Positions 14,340 through 20,898 of a stretch of 27,813 bases of DNA are shown here, piece after piece; positions within the stretch are counted from its first letter, which is position 1, and each line of letters starts with the position of its first letter. The notes below the pieces were generated by a model. The model did not search any database and was not told the DNA's origin. It worked only from the letters and a program-made list of their open reading frames with translations. The position numbers and the translations under genes were made by a program. This stretch comes from Akkermansia sp. (lineage in GTDB: Bacteria > Verrucomicrobiota > Verrucomicrobiia > Verrucomicrobiales > Akkermansiaceae), in contig JAFZGH010000076.1 in NCBI GenBank assembly GCA_017555465.1, positions 1 to 27,813 of the forward strand, given 5' to 3'.

Positions 14340-15386
14340 CTAAAACAAATGCAACGCAGCTCTGGGGCTGTATGGATGTATACTATCTTCCCTGGACATC
14401 CGCACTTTATTACCCCACTCTGCATCTGCCAGCAACGCGCGGCCGACGGCCACTAAATCAAACTCCCGGGCCAGAAGACTGTGTGCCAGTTTCTGCAAGC
14501 TGCCGGCTCTCAGCCCCACCCCGCCTTCAGCAATAACCGGACGCCGGGAAAGCATGCGCACCCAACATGCCATATTAAGCGGGCTGCCGGCAAATGCGGG
14601 TAAATGAAGATTCTCCACCGCACAAGCGAAAATATCCACCCCGGAATCACACAAACATTGCACCAGCTCCTCCAGCTCTGCGGGAGTGTCGGCACAATGC
14701 TCTGGCAATCGAAATATTATCGGGAAACGTCTGCCTACAGCCTTTCGGACAGCGTGCACCAACTCACAGCCAAAACGCATTCGCGCTTTCGGGGAGCCTC
14801 CGTATTCGTCATGCCGATGATTTGTTTCGGCGCGAATAAACTGCTCTACCAGGCACGAAGATGCCCCATCAACAGCCACCGCATCAAACCCCAGAGCACG
14901 CGCATCTCTGGCAGCCTGGGCAAAAGCCCGCGCCACAGTCATGATATCATCCCGGCTCATAGAATCCGCGCGCTTCTGCAGGGAGCGAGGGTCAATACCG
15001 GACGGTCCCATCGCAGACTGCCCGGCATGCAGCATTCCCGCATGAGTCAGCATGGGCGCAATCCTGCAGCCAGAACCATGCACTTCCCGGCAAATGTCTT
15101 TCCAGGCACGCAGAGCAGCGCCTCCATAGAAATGAGCCATTCCCTCATCGACCGCTGCCGAGGGGGCATTAACCGCCACGGGTTCAGTAATAATCAACCC
15201 CAATTCATGAGCTGCCCGGCGGCTGTAATATAGCTTCATTTCAGAAGTCGGTATTCCTGCATCAGAAAACAGCCGGGGCATGGAAGCCATGACCAGCCGC
15301 GTCGGCAATGTTAATTTCCGATGAACAAAAGGGCGGAACAACAAATCAATATCGCGCAAGGTAAGTGCCGTTGTCGGAATCTTCAT
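14340..15386 (-). CDS. Old Yellow Enzyme-family flavin oxidoreductase with altered active site
   Basis: TIM-barrel NADH:flavin oxidoreductase homologue, 348 aa, expected to bind FMN. Family landmarks: LFRPFVHRKLTLPTRLVMASM at the N-terminus, LTHAGMLH (from QLxHAGR), QFIRAETNHRHDEYGGSPKARMRF, and the FMN phosphate region VIAEGGVG...DLVAVGRALLAD. The active-site segment that reads HGAHGY in YqjM-type enzymes is DGASSC, so both His residues that hold the carbonyl oxygen of the substrate are gone (Asp173, Ser176). It may reduce another class of substrate or only bind flavin. There is no C-terminal iron-sulphur or second flavin domain, unlike 2,4-dienoyl-CoA reductase. Its putative promoter sits 9 bp from the ATG. 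Convergent with the merR operon. Confidence 0.82.
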   Translation of the reverse strand: MKIPTTALTLRDIDLLFRPFVHRKLTLPTRLVMASMPRLFSDAGIPTSEMKLYYSRRAAHELGLIITEPVAVNAPSAAVDEGMAHFYGGAALRAWKDICREVHGSGCRIAPMLTHAGMLHAGQSAMGPSGIDPRSLQKRADSMSRDDIMTVARAFAQAARDARALGFDAVAVDGASSCLVEQFIRAETNHRHDEYGGSPKARMRFGCELVHAVRKAVGRRFPIIFRLPEHCADTPAELEELVQCLCDSGVDIFACAVENLHLPAFAGSPLNMACWVRMLSRRPVIAEGGVGLRAGSLQKLAHSLLAREFDLVAVGRALLADAEWGNKVRMSREDSIHPYSPRAALHLF

Positions 15387-15395
15387 AACCTACGC

Positions 15396-15424
15396 AGTTT
15401 AGCCCCTGATTTCCTATCATACAA
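15396..15424 (-). promoter_or_regulatory. Putative promoter of the OYE-family gene
   Basis: Minus strand TTGTAT (15424-15419), 17-bp spacer, TAAACT (15401-15396). Only 9 bp separate the -10 box from the ATG at 15386, so the leader should be about 3 nt. Confidence 0.5.
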
Positions 15425-15470
15425 GAGGTTAGAATAACAATTCGGAGCACGCAACACACGCGATAGAAAC

Positions 15471-15499
15471 TTGACACAAGTCCGTGGCTTCAGTAAAGT
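15471..15499 (+). promoter_or_regulatory. Putative khpA-priA promoter
   Basis: TTGACA at 15471-15476 (perfect consensus), 17-bp spacer, TAAAGT at 15494-15499. The first ATG is at 15510, 10 bp downstream, so the transcript is almost leaderless. Confidence 0.6.
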
Positions 15500-15509
15500 A
15501 GGGACAGAT

Positions 15510-15788
15510 ATGATGACCCAGCTCACTGAATCCATAGGTAAATACCTGCTTGCCGCAGTTTCTCCCCTGATTCGCCATCCGGAGAACGCGGAGCTGCGTG
15601 TCGCGGCAAGTCCTTCCGGGGATATGCTGCGATTTCGACTGGTTCTGGTTCAGACAGATGTAGCCAGGGTTATCGGGCGCAACGGCATGACTGCTTCAGC
15701 CATTCGCTCCCTTGCCAAAGCAGCCGGAGAGAGAGCGGGCATCAAAGTTGTTGTGCACATTCTCTCGCAAGAAGAAGCTGACGCCTGA
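15510..15788 (+). CDS. khpA: KH-domain RNA-binding protein KhpA
   Basis: Small single-KH-domain RNA-binding protein of about 92 aa (UPF0109/KhpA family), which in other bacteria partners with KhpB and influences RNA and cell-envelope biology. The KH GxxG loop is seen in VARVIGRNGMTASAIRSL, with the preceding beta strands LRFRLVLVQTDV and the final strand IKVVVHIL. Two consecutive ATGs (15510, 15513) are possible starts. An upstream TTG at 15471 is rejected because it is the -35 box of the promoter. It is followed by priA 18 bp downstream, so the two probably form one operon; in many genomes khpA lies instead next to ribosomal protein S16 and rimM genes. Confidence 0.88.
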   Translation: MMTQLTESIGKYLLAAVSPLIRHPENAELRVAASPSGDMLRFRLVLVQTDVARVIGRNGMTASAIRSLAKAAGERAGIKVVVHILSQEEADA

Positions 15789-15806
15789 TCTCTTTTCACC
15801 ACGGTC

Positions 15807-18059
15807 ATGCAGGAGCTTTTTGCAGATGTACCTGCATTTCAGCCAGCAGCAAGAGTGCTGGTAGACGGACTGAATGACATGGTGCTGGATTATGCTATTC
15901 CAGAAGGAATGGCTGGCGTAACGCGAGGCTGTCGCGTGGAAGTTCCATTAAGGGGGCGCTGTACCAGTGGCACGGTTTTATCTCTGGCAGAACCCGACAC
16001 TGAATGGGCCAGCCGCTTGCGGCCGCTGCGTCGTCTGATTGACGACGAACCTGTTGTATCCCCTGCTCTCATGGATCTGGCCGAATGGGCAGCTCGTTAT
16101 TACGCGGTGCCGGTAGAGCAGATGATTCGCTGCATTGTGCCGGAACCCGTACGCCAGGAACGCCATGATGAAAAGACCCGTAAAGTCATCATTCTGCAAA
16201 ACTGGCCAGACGATGAAACGCTCAATAAAATCAACAGGAGAGCGCCGCGCCAGGCATCTATCCTGCGTTACCTGCACGCCAGTGAAAAGAAAAGAGAACC
16301 CCTTGTCGATTTAGGTGGAACACCTGCGCTGGCACCCTGTCGAGCGCTGGAAAAAGCAGGCTATGTCCGCATTGAGGAAGAAACCATACACCGAGACCCA
16401 GCCGGACCTGAACACTTTGCCCCAACCAGTCCCCTGACGCTCAATGAAGAACAATCCGCCGCGCTGCAACACATCAATACTGCCTTTGATACAGGCCTGA
16501 CCCAACCCATCCTGCTGCAAGGTGTCACAGGCAGTGGCAAAACCGAAGTCTACCTGCAAGCCGCTCAACGTGCAATGGAACAGGGCAAGGGCGTGCTGAT
16601 TCTGGTACCGGAAATCTCCCTCACTCCGCAGACCATGGCCCGGTTCAAAGGCCGCTTTGCAGAGAAACCGGGTAGCGTGGCCATTCTGCACAGCGCCTTG
16701 AGCGATGGCGAGCGTTTCGATGAATGGCATGCCATCCGCCGGGGCAAGGCCCGCATTGCCATTGGTCCGCGTTCTGCCGTCTTTGCTCCGGTGCAGAATC
16801 TGGGGCTCATCATCGTGGATGAAGAACACGATTCCTCCTACAAGCAGGAAAACAGTCCGAGATACCACGGACGCGACCTCGCCGTACTGCGAGCCAGATT
16901 AGAAGGAGCCACCATTGTGCTGGGCTCAGCCACGCCTTCCCTGGAATCACTATACAACGTGCAACAAGGGAAATATACCATGCAACGCATGGATAAGCGG
17001 GCCGATGGACAAAGGCTTCCCCTCACCCGCGTACTAGATATGCGCAGCGAGGCCAAGGATAAACGCAACCTGGGGATTCTCTCTGAGCGCCTGCGCATGG
17101 CTATTGATGAACGGCTGAGCAAAGGAGAACAAGTCATCCTGCTACTGAATCGCCGCGGCTTTGCCCGGGCTTTGCAATGCCCGGAATGCGGTTACACCGC
17201 CAACTGCGAATACTGCGCCTTGCCCATGACATACCACGCCACAGAAAACAGACTGGTCTGTCACATCTGCGGTTACAGACAAATGGTGCCTCCCCGCTGC
17301 CCGGATTGCCACACGGCCAACATTACACTGGAAGGATACGGCACCCAGAAAGTTGAGGCCGTACTGCGCCGCTGTTTTCCCCAGGCGCGGCTCCAGCGGG
17401 TCGATGCCGATGTAACAGCCCGCAAGAATGCCTTGCGCGATATTCTGGATGATTTCCGAGCCCACCGGACAGACATTCTGCTGGGCACGCAGATGATTTC
17501 CAAAGGGCTCGATTTTCCAGGAGTTACGCTCGTGGGTGTACTCAATGCGGATTTAGGGCTCAACATCCCCGATCCCCGAGCCGCAGAGCGTACATTCCAG
17601 CTGCTCACCCAGGTGGCAGGCCGCGCCGGACGCGGTGAGCTGGATGGGGAAGTCATCATTCAGACATACACGCCGCAGGCGCCTGCCATACAATTTGCCC
17701 GCAGGCATGATACCGACGGCTTTGCCGAAACTGAACTGGAACTGCGGCAGCACATGAACTTCCCCCCGTATTGCCATATGGCAGTGATTACAGCAAGGAG
17801 CGAGCAGGAAGAACTGGCCACACTTGCCATCGAAACACTGCACAGACGCCTGCTGGCGGTTCTTCCTCCGCAGGTGCAATTAAGCACACCACTGCCTGCC
17901 CCGCTGGCCAAAGCCTACGGTCAATTCCGCTTCCAATGCACCCTGAAATCCCCCAGTGCCCGCATCCTGTCTGATATCTGCAGCCGTGAAATAGCAAGTC
18001 TGAATTGCGGAGACGGCGTCATCATTTCGCTGGATATAGACGCCTATTCGTTTATGTAG
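15807..18059 (+). CDS. priA: Primosomal protein N' (replication restart helicase PriA)
   Basis: 3'-to-5' DNA helicase that recognises abandoned replication forks and reloads the replisome. At 750 aa it has normal length. In order: N-terminal 3'-DNA-binding domain (VDYAIP-like VLDYAIPEGMAGVTRGCRV), Walker A GVTGSGKT at 239-246, DEEH box at 338-341 followed by SYKQENSPRYHGRDLAVLRA, GSATPSLES, the cysteine-rich zinc-binding insert (CPECGYTANCEYC, then CHICGY and CPDC), and the C-terminal helicase motifs GTQMISKGLDFPGVTLVGVLNAD and QVAGRAGRG. All expected metal-binding cysteines and ATPase motifs are present. It follows khpA by 18 bp. Confidence 0.97.
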   Translation: MQELFADVPAFQPAARVLVDGLNDMVLDYAIPEGMAGVTRGCRVEVPLRGRCTSGTVLSLAEPDTEWASRLRPLRRLIDDEPVVSPALMDLAEWAARYYAVPVEQMIRCIVPEPVRQERHDEKTRKVIILQNWPDDETLNKINRRAPRQASILRYLHASEKKREPLVDLGGTPALAPCRALEKAGYVRIEEETIHRDPAGPEHFAPTSPLTLNEEQSAALQHINTAFDTGLTQPILLQGVTGSGKTEVYLQAAQRAMEQGKGVLILVPEISLTPQTMARFKGRFAEKPGSVAILHSALSDGERFDEWHAIRRGKARIAIGPRSAVFAPVQNLGLIIVDEEHDSSYKQENSPRYHGRDLAVLRARLEGATIVLGSATPSLESLYNVQQGKYTMQRMDKRADGQRLPLTRVLDMRSEAKDKRNLGILSERLRMAIDERLSKGEQVILLLNRRGFARALQCPECGYTANCEYCALPMTYHATENRLVCHICGYRQMVPPRCPDCHTANITLEGYGTQKVEAVLRRCFPQARLQRVDADVTARKNALRDILDDFRAHRTDILLGTQMISKGLDFPGVTLVGVLNADLGLNIPDPRAAERTFQLLTQVAGRAGRGELDGEVIIQTYTPQAPAIQFARRHDTDGFAETELELRQHMNFPPYCHMAVITARSEQEELATLAIETLHRRLLAVLPPQVQLSTPLPAPLAKAYGQFRFQCTLKSPSARILSDICSREIASLNCGDGVIISLDIDAYSFM

Positions 18060-18066
18060 TTCAAGA

Positions 18067-18095
18067 TTGACGAGCTGCCATACTCCTGCTAGAAT
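18067..18095 (+). promoter_or_regulatory. Putative promoter of the nitroreductase gene
   Basis: TTGACG at 18067-18072, 17-bp spacer and TAGAAT at 18090-18095, 23 bp before the ATG at 18119. Good match to sigma70 consensus. Confidence 0.6.
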
Positions 18096-18118
18096 AGACA
18101 GGTCAACATTCATTGCCC

Positions 18119-18640
18119 ATGCAGGAAACGCTCATTGATTTGAAAACCCGCCGCAGCTGCCGCAAGTACTCCACGCAGCAAGTTGCAGAAGATAAGCTTA
18201 ACGCCGTATTGGAGGCGGCCACCTATGCCCCCACAGGCCACGGGCAGCAGAGCCCGGTTATGGTAGTGGTGCAGGAGCCGGCTTTACTGGCACAACTGTC
18301 AGCCTTAAATGCCCAGGTCATGGGCACAAGCCGCGATCCTTTCTACGGCGCCCCCACCGCTGTTGTTGTGTTTGAGGACACCACCTGCACAACGGGCCAC
18401 GAAGATGCCTGCATGGTTATGGCTAATCTCCTGAATGCTGCGCACGCCGTCGGACTGGGCTCATGCTGGATTAACCGCGGGCGCCAGATGTTCGAATTGC
18501 CTGGAGGCCCGGAAATCAAAGCAGCATGGGGACTCCCTGACTACATGGCCGGTCTTGCGGTCTGCATTCTCGGCTACGAAGCGGAAGGAGGCACCATTGC
18601 ACCCAAGCCCCGAAAGGAAAATTACATCATCCGCGCCTGA
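18119..18640 (+). CDS. Nitroreductase-family FMN oxidoreductase
   Basis: Flavoprotein of the nitroreductase family, 173 aa, at the short end of the family. N-terminal FMN-binding signature IDLKTRRSCRKYSTQQV, then AATYAPTGHGQQSPVMVVV (PxxxNxQP-like segment), the central DACMVMANLLNAAHAVGLGSCWINR and the C-terminal GYEAEGGTIAPKPRKENYI, which resembles the usual GxPxxxPxPKxR end. Cytoplasmic, using NAD(P)H; substrate unknown. ATG 18119 is taken as the start; a TTG two codons earlier adds only two residues. A secreted thioredoxin-like gene follows 27 bp downstream, so a shared redox role is possible but not shown. Confidence 0.88.
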   Translation: MQETLIDLKTRRSCRKYSTQQVAEDKLNAVLEAATYAPTGHGQQSPVMVVVQEPALLAQLSALNAQVMGTSRDPFYGAPTAVVVFEDTTCTTGHEDACMVMANLLNAAHAVGLGSCWINRGRQMFELPGGPEIKAAWGLPDYMAGLAVCILGYEAEGGTIAPKPRKENYIIRA

Positions 18641-18667
18641 TTCCTCTCCCTAATCCTTAATTAAAAC

Positions 18668-19171
18668 ATGAAAGCAATCATATTCAGTCTCGCATTCATT
18701 GGTCTGCTGGGCAACATCTCTGCCGCCCAGACAGAGGCCGCCCCTGCTGCAGCAACAACCCTCGCCGCAGTTCCCGCAAAACTTCAGGGACTGAACTACC
18801 TTACAGAGGCTCGCCCCGCGGCTGATGCCAGCTTCTACGTGTACCTCTGCTCCGCCTCCTGGTGCGGCCCCTGCCGCGCCATTATGCCCAAGGTGGTAGA
18901 GCAGTACCCCGCCATCAAAGCCGCCGGCGGTGAGATTATCCTGCTGTGCTTTGATGCCACTCCCCAGCTGTGTGCCGATTACGTCAAAAAATACAACGCA
19001 GCTTTCCCTGTTGTCATGTCCAGCTTCCGTTCTGCCGCCAAGCTTGGGCTGCCTGGTTTCACGACCCCCAGAGGCATCCCCAATGCCGTTTTCGTGACTG
19101 CTGATGGTAAAACGCTCAGCAATGGCCATGGTGCAACCGTGCTGAATTGGCAGGCTATCACATCCAAGTAA
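18668..19171 (+). CDS. Secreted thioredoxin-like protein with WCGPC motif
   Basis: Exported thiol-disulfide oxidoreductase candidate of 167 aa. N-terminal signal peptide with hydrophobic core (MKAIIFSLAFIGLLGNISAA, likely cut near ISAAQ), an Ala/Pro-rich linker, then a thioredoxin fold with YLCSASWCGPCRAIMPKV (Cys66 and Cys69). The cis-Pro segment appears as RGIPNAVFV, and a final strand DGKTLSNGHG follows. Extra cysteines at LLCFDATPQLCADY may form a second disulfide. Expected in the periplasm. Lies after the nitroreductase and before a clear terminator. Whether it reduces or oxidises its partners is unknown. Confidence 0.9.
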   Translation: MKAIIFSLAFIGLLGNISAAQTEAAPAAATTLAAVPAKLQGLNYLTEARPAADASFYVYLCSASWCGPCRAIMPKVVEQYPAIKAAGGEIILLCFDATPQLCADYVKKYNAAFPVVMSSFRSAAKLGLPGFTTPRGIPNAVFVTADGKTLSNGHGATVLNWQAITSK

Positions 19172-19196
19172 AATCACCCTCTTACATTGCATACAG

Positions 19197-19235
19197 GAAG
19201 GCCGCAGTTTTCTACGCTGCGGCCTTCTCCTTGTT
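19197..19235 (+). terminator. Rho-independent terminator after the thioredoxin-like gene
   Basis: Perfect 11-bp stem (19197-19207 with 19217-19227) and a nine-base loop TTTTCTACG, followed by the T-rich TCCTTGTT. It sits between convergent genes (thioredoxin-like and lolD) and is oriented for the plus strand. Confidence 0.75.
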
Positions 19236-19253
19236 ATTAGACCGTAAAGGGAC

Positions 19254-19916
19254 TTAGCGCATGTCTGCTACAACTCCATCGCGGATGATAAGCGTGCGGT
19301 CGCCGCGCGCAGCAATTTCAGCATCATGCGTTACTGTCACCAAAGTCTTGCCACCTTCCTCCGCCAGGCCGAAGAGCAAATCAAGAATCTGATTACCATT
19401 GCGGGAATCCAGGTTTCCAGTGGGCTCATCAGCAAAGATAATGGCAGGGTCATGCGCCAGCGCACGAGCAATGGCCACGCGCTGCTGCTCACCGCCAGAA
19501 AGCTCATTGGGCAGATGCTCCATGCGGTCGGCAAGGCCTACTCGCTCCAACAGATGTTTAACTCGTTCAGTGGCTTCCGTTCCGGCCACTGCTGTGGCCA
19601 GAGAGGCATTTTCCAGCGCGGTCAGCTCAGGCATGAGCATGTAATTCTGGAAAATAAAGCCCATCATCTTGTTGCGGAACAAGGCTCGACGCCGGAGGGA
19701 AAGCGCGTAGATATCCTCACCATTGATGACCACTTTTCCCTGCTGCGGAGGCTCCAGCCCCGCAAGTGTATACATAAGCGTTGTCTTGCCTGCGCCACTA
19801 GGGCCGCACAGAAACACTTTCTCTCCACGGCGGATTTGCAGATCCAGCCCATGCAGAACCTCAATCTGCTTCTTGGCTATGGTATAGGAGCGGTGAAGAT
19901 TAAATGCCTGAATCAT
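19254..19916 (-). CDS. lolD: ABC transporter ATP-binding protein, LolD/MacB type
   Basis: ATPase subunit of a LolCDE- or MacB-like transporter, 220 aa. Walker [10 protein letters not shown] at residues 38-46, Q-loop [18 protein letters not shown], signature [15 protein letters not shown], Walker [14 protein letters not shown] and the H-loop VTVTHD are all intact. The EPTGNLDS and [13 protein letters not shown] patterns are typical of the lipoprotein-release and macrolide-export branch. No permease gene lies in the window, so the substrate is not defined, and the name is a best guess. Its ATG overlaps the panC stop as ATGA on the minus strand, implying translational coupling with a metabolically unrelated gene. 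Confidence 0.85.
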   Translation of the reverse strand: MIQAFNLHRSYTIAKKQIEVLHGLDLQIRRGEKVFLCGPSGAGKTTLMYTLAGLEPPQQGKVVINGEDIYALSLRRRALFRNKMMGFIFQNYMLMPELTALENASLATAVAGTEATERVKHLLERVGLADRMEHLPNELSGGEQQRVAIARALAHDPAIIFADEPTGNLDSRNGNQILDLLFGLAEEGGKTLVTVTHDAEIAARGDRTLIIRDGVVADMR

Positions 19917-20761
19917 GAGCGGGAAAGTTCAATATTATCAATAAGACGCACATCGCCAAACCAGGCAGCGACAGCCAGCAGAGCAAGACGTTGCGGGGAG
20001 GTAAGCTCGTGCAGAGTCTCGGCGTCTACCAGTTCTACATAATCGCAGCGCACGCCGGAAATCATCTCCAGTTCTCGCTTTACAACCGCGCAGATATCAT
20101 CGGCTGGCTGACCTGCGGCATACGATTCACGAGCCGCCAGTAACAGACGGCGGATAGAAGGCGCGGAAGCACGATGCTCGGGTGTGAGGCGCACATTTCG
20201 GCTCGAAAGAGCCAGACCATCGGCATCACGCACAATTTCAGCTCCATGAATTTGAATAGGAATATCCATGTCACGCACCATACGGCGCAGAATTGCGAGC
20301 TGCTGGTAGTCCTTCTTGCCAAAAACAGCATCTGTAGGCTGCACCAGGTTGAACAACTTGCTCACCACCAGGCAGACCCCGGCAAAATGCCCCGGACGGC
20401 TCGCTCCGCAAAGCACCGTGGAAAGGTGTGTCTCTTCCATGGTGATGGAGCGATCGCTGCAATACATCGTGTCCGGTGAGGGCATGAATACCACATCGAC
20501 CCCGCAGGCATGGCAGATTTCCAAATCCTGGACCGGCGTTTTCGGGTATGTGGCTAAATCACCCGCATTATCAAACTGCACCGGATTCAGAAAGATGCTT
20601 GCAACCACCGCACCGTCTTCTCCTGCCAGCTGGCGAGCCTGGCGCAATAATGTTGCATGACCTTCGTGCAAGGCTCCCATAGTAGGAACCAGCACGAGCC
20701 GACGCCCCCGCAGAGGAGCCAGCATAGAACGCAATTCTTCCTTGGCATATGCAGTCTGCAT
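19913..20761 (-). CDS. panC: Pantothenate synthetase
   Basis: ATP-dependent condensation of pantoate and beta-alanine, the last step of vitamin B5 synthesis on the way to coenzyme A; cytoplasmic. 282 aa, normal length. Motifs: VPTMGALHEGH (HIGH-like ATP site), SIFLNPVQF, VLCGASRPGHFAGV, FGKKDYQQ and the KMSKS-like segment GLALSSRNVRLTPE. All catalytic residues recognised. The ATG at 20761 gives the standard N-terminus; its putative -10 box lies only 6 bp upstream, so the transcript is probably leaderless. It is the first gene of a panC-lolD pair. Divergent from the GTPase locus. Confidence 0.97.
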   Translation of the reverse strand: MQTAYAKEELRSMLAPLRGRRLVLVPTMGALHEGHATLLRQARQLAGEDGAVVASIFLNPVQFDNAGDLATYPKTPVQDLEICHACGVDVVFMPSPDTMYCSDRSITMEETHLSTVLCGASRPGHFAGVCLVVSKLFNLVQPTDAVFGKKDYQQLAILRRMVRDMDIPIQIHGAEIVRDADGLALSSRNVRLTPEHRASAPSIRRLLLAARESYAAGQPADDICAVVKRELEMISGVRCDYVELVDAETLHELTSPQRLALLAVAAWFGDVRLIDNIELSRS

Positions 20762-20767
20762 GCGCGT

Positions 20768-20796
20768 ATACTAACACAAAGCCCCCCTGGCTTCAA
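20768..20796 (-). promoter_or_regulatory. Putative leaderless panC promoter
   Basis: Minus strand TTGAAG (20796-20791), 17-bp spacer, TAGTAT (20773-20768). The spacer to the ATG at 20761 is 6 bp, which places the expected +1 on the A of the start codon. Confidence 0.6.
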
Positions 20797-20802
20797 CCCA
20801 TC

Positions 20803-20898
20803 ATGACAAGGATATTTACTCGTTTTGTTGCTACTGCTCTTTCCTTGACTGCTGCCTCTTCTATAGCTATAATATGGCAAGAACTTCCCTTGCCATGA
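20803..20898 (+). CDS. Possible 31-aa hydrophobic leader peptide, uncertain
   Basis: Frame beginning MTRIFTRFVATALSLTAASS and then hydrophobic (IAIIW), like a short signal anchor. Its stop TGA (20896-20898) overlaps the ATG at 20895 of the GTPase gene as ATGA, the usual pattern of translational coupling. Against it, a strong promoter (TTGACT and TATAAT) lies inside the frame, and transcripts from that promoter would lack this start. It may be chance. If real, it would need another promoter upstream. Confidence 0.2.
   Translation: MTRIFTRFVATALSLTAASSIAIIWQELPLP
20845..20873 (+). promoter_or_regulatory. Putative promoter of the GTPase/GAP1-like locus
   Basis: TTGACT at 20845-20850, 17-bp spacer and a perfect TATAAT at 20868-20873, the best promoter match in the window. 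Expected +1 near 20880. An ATG at 20874 directly abuts the -10 box and would not be in the mRNA, which supports ATG 20895 as the start. Confidence 0.65.

Noticed and set aside
15471..15509. TTG start for khpA
   Set aside because: TTGACA here is the -35 element of a consensus-spaced promoter. KhpA proteins begin close to the ATG at 15510 or 15513.
20874..20894. Upstream ATG of the GTPase gene (MARTSLA extension)
   Set aside because: It abuts a perfect TATAAT box whose predicted start of transcription is near 20880, so this codon would not be in the message. The ATG at 20895 fits better.
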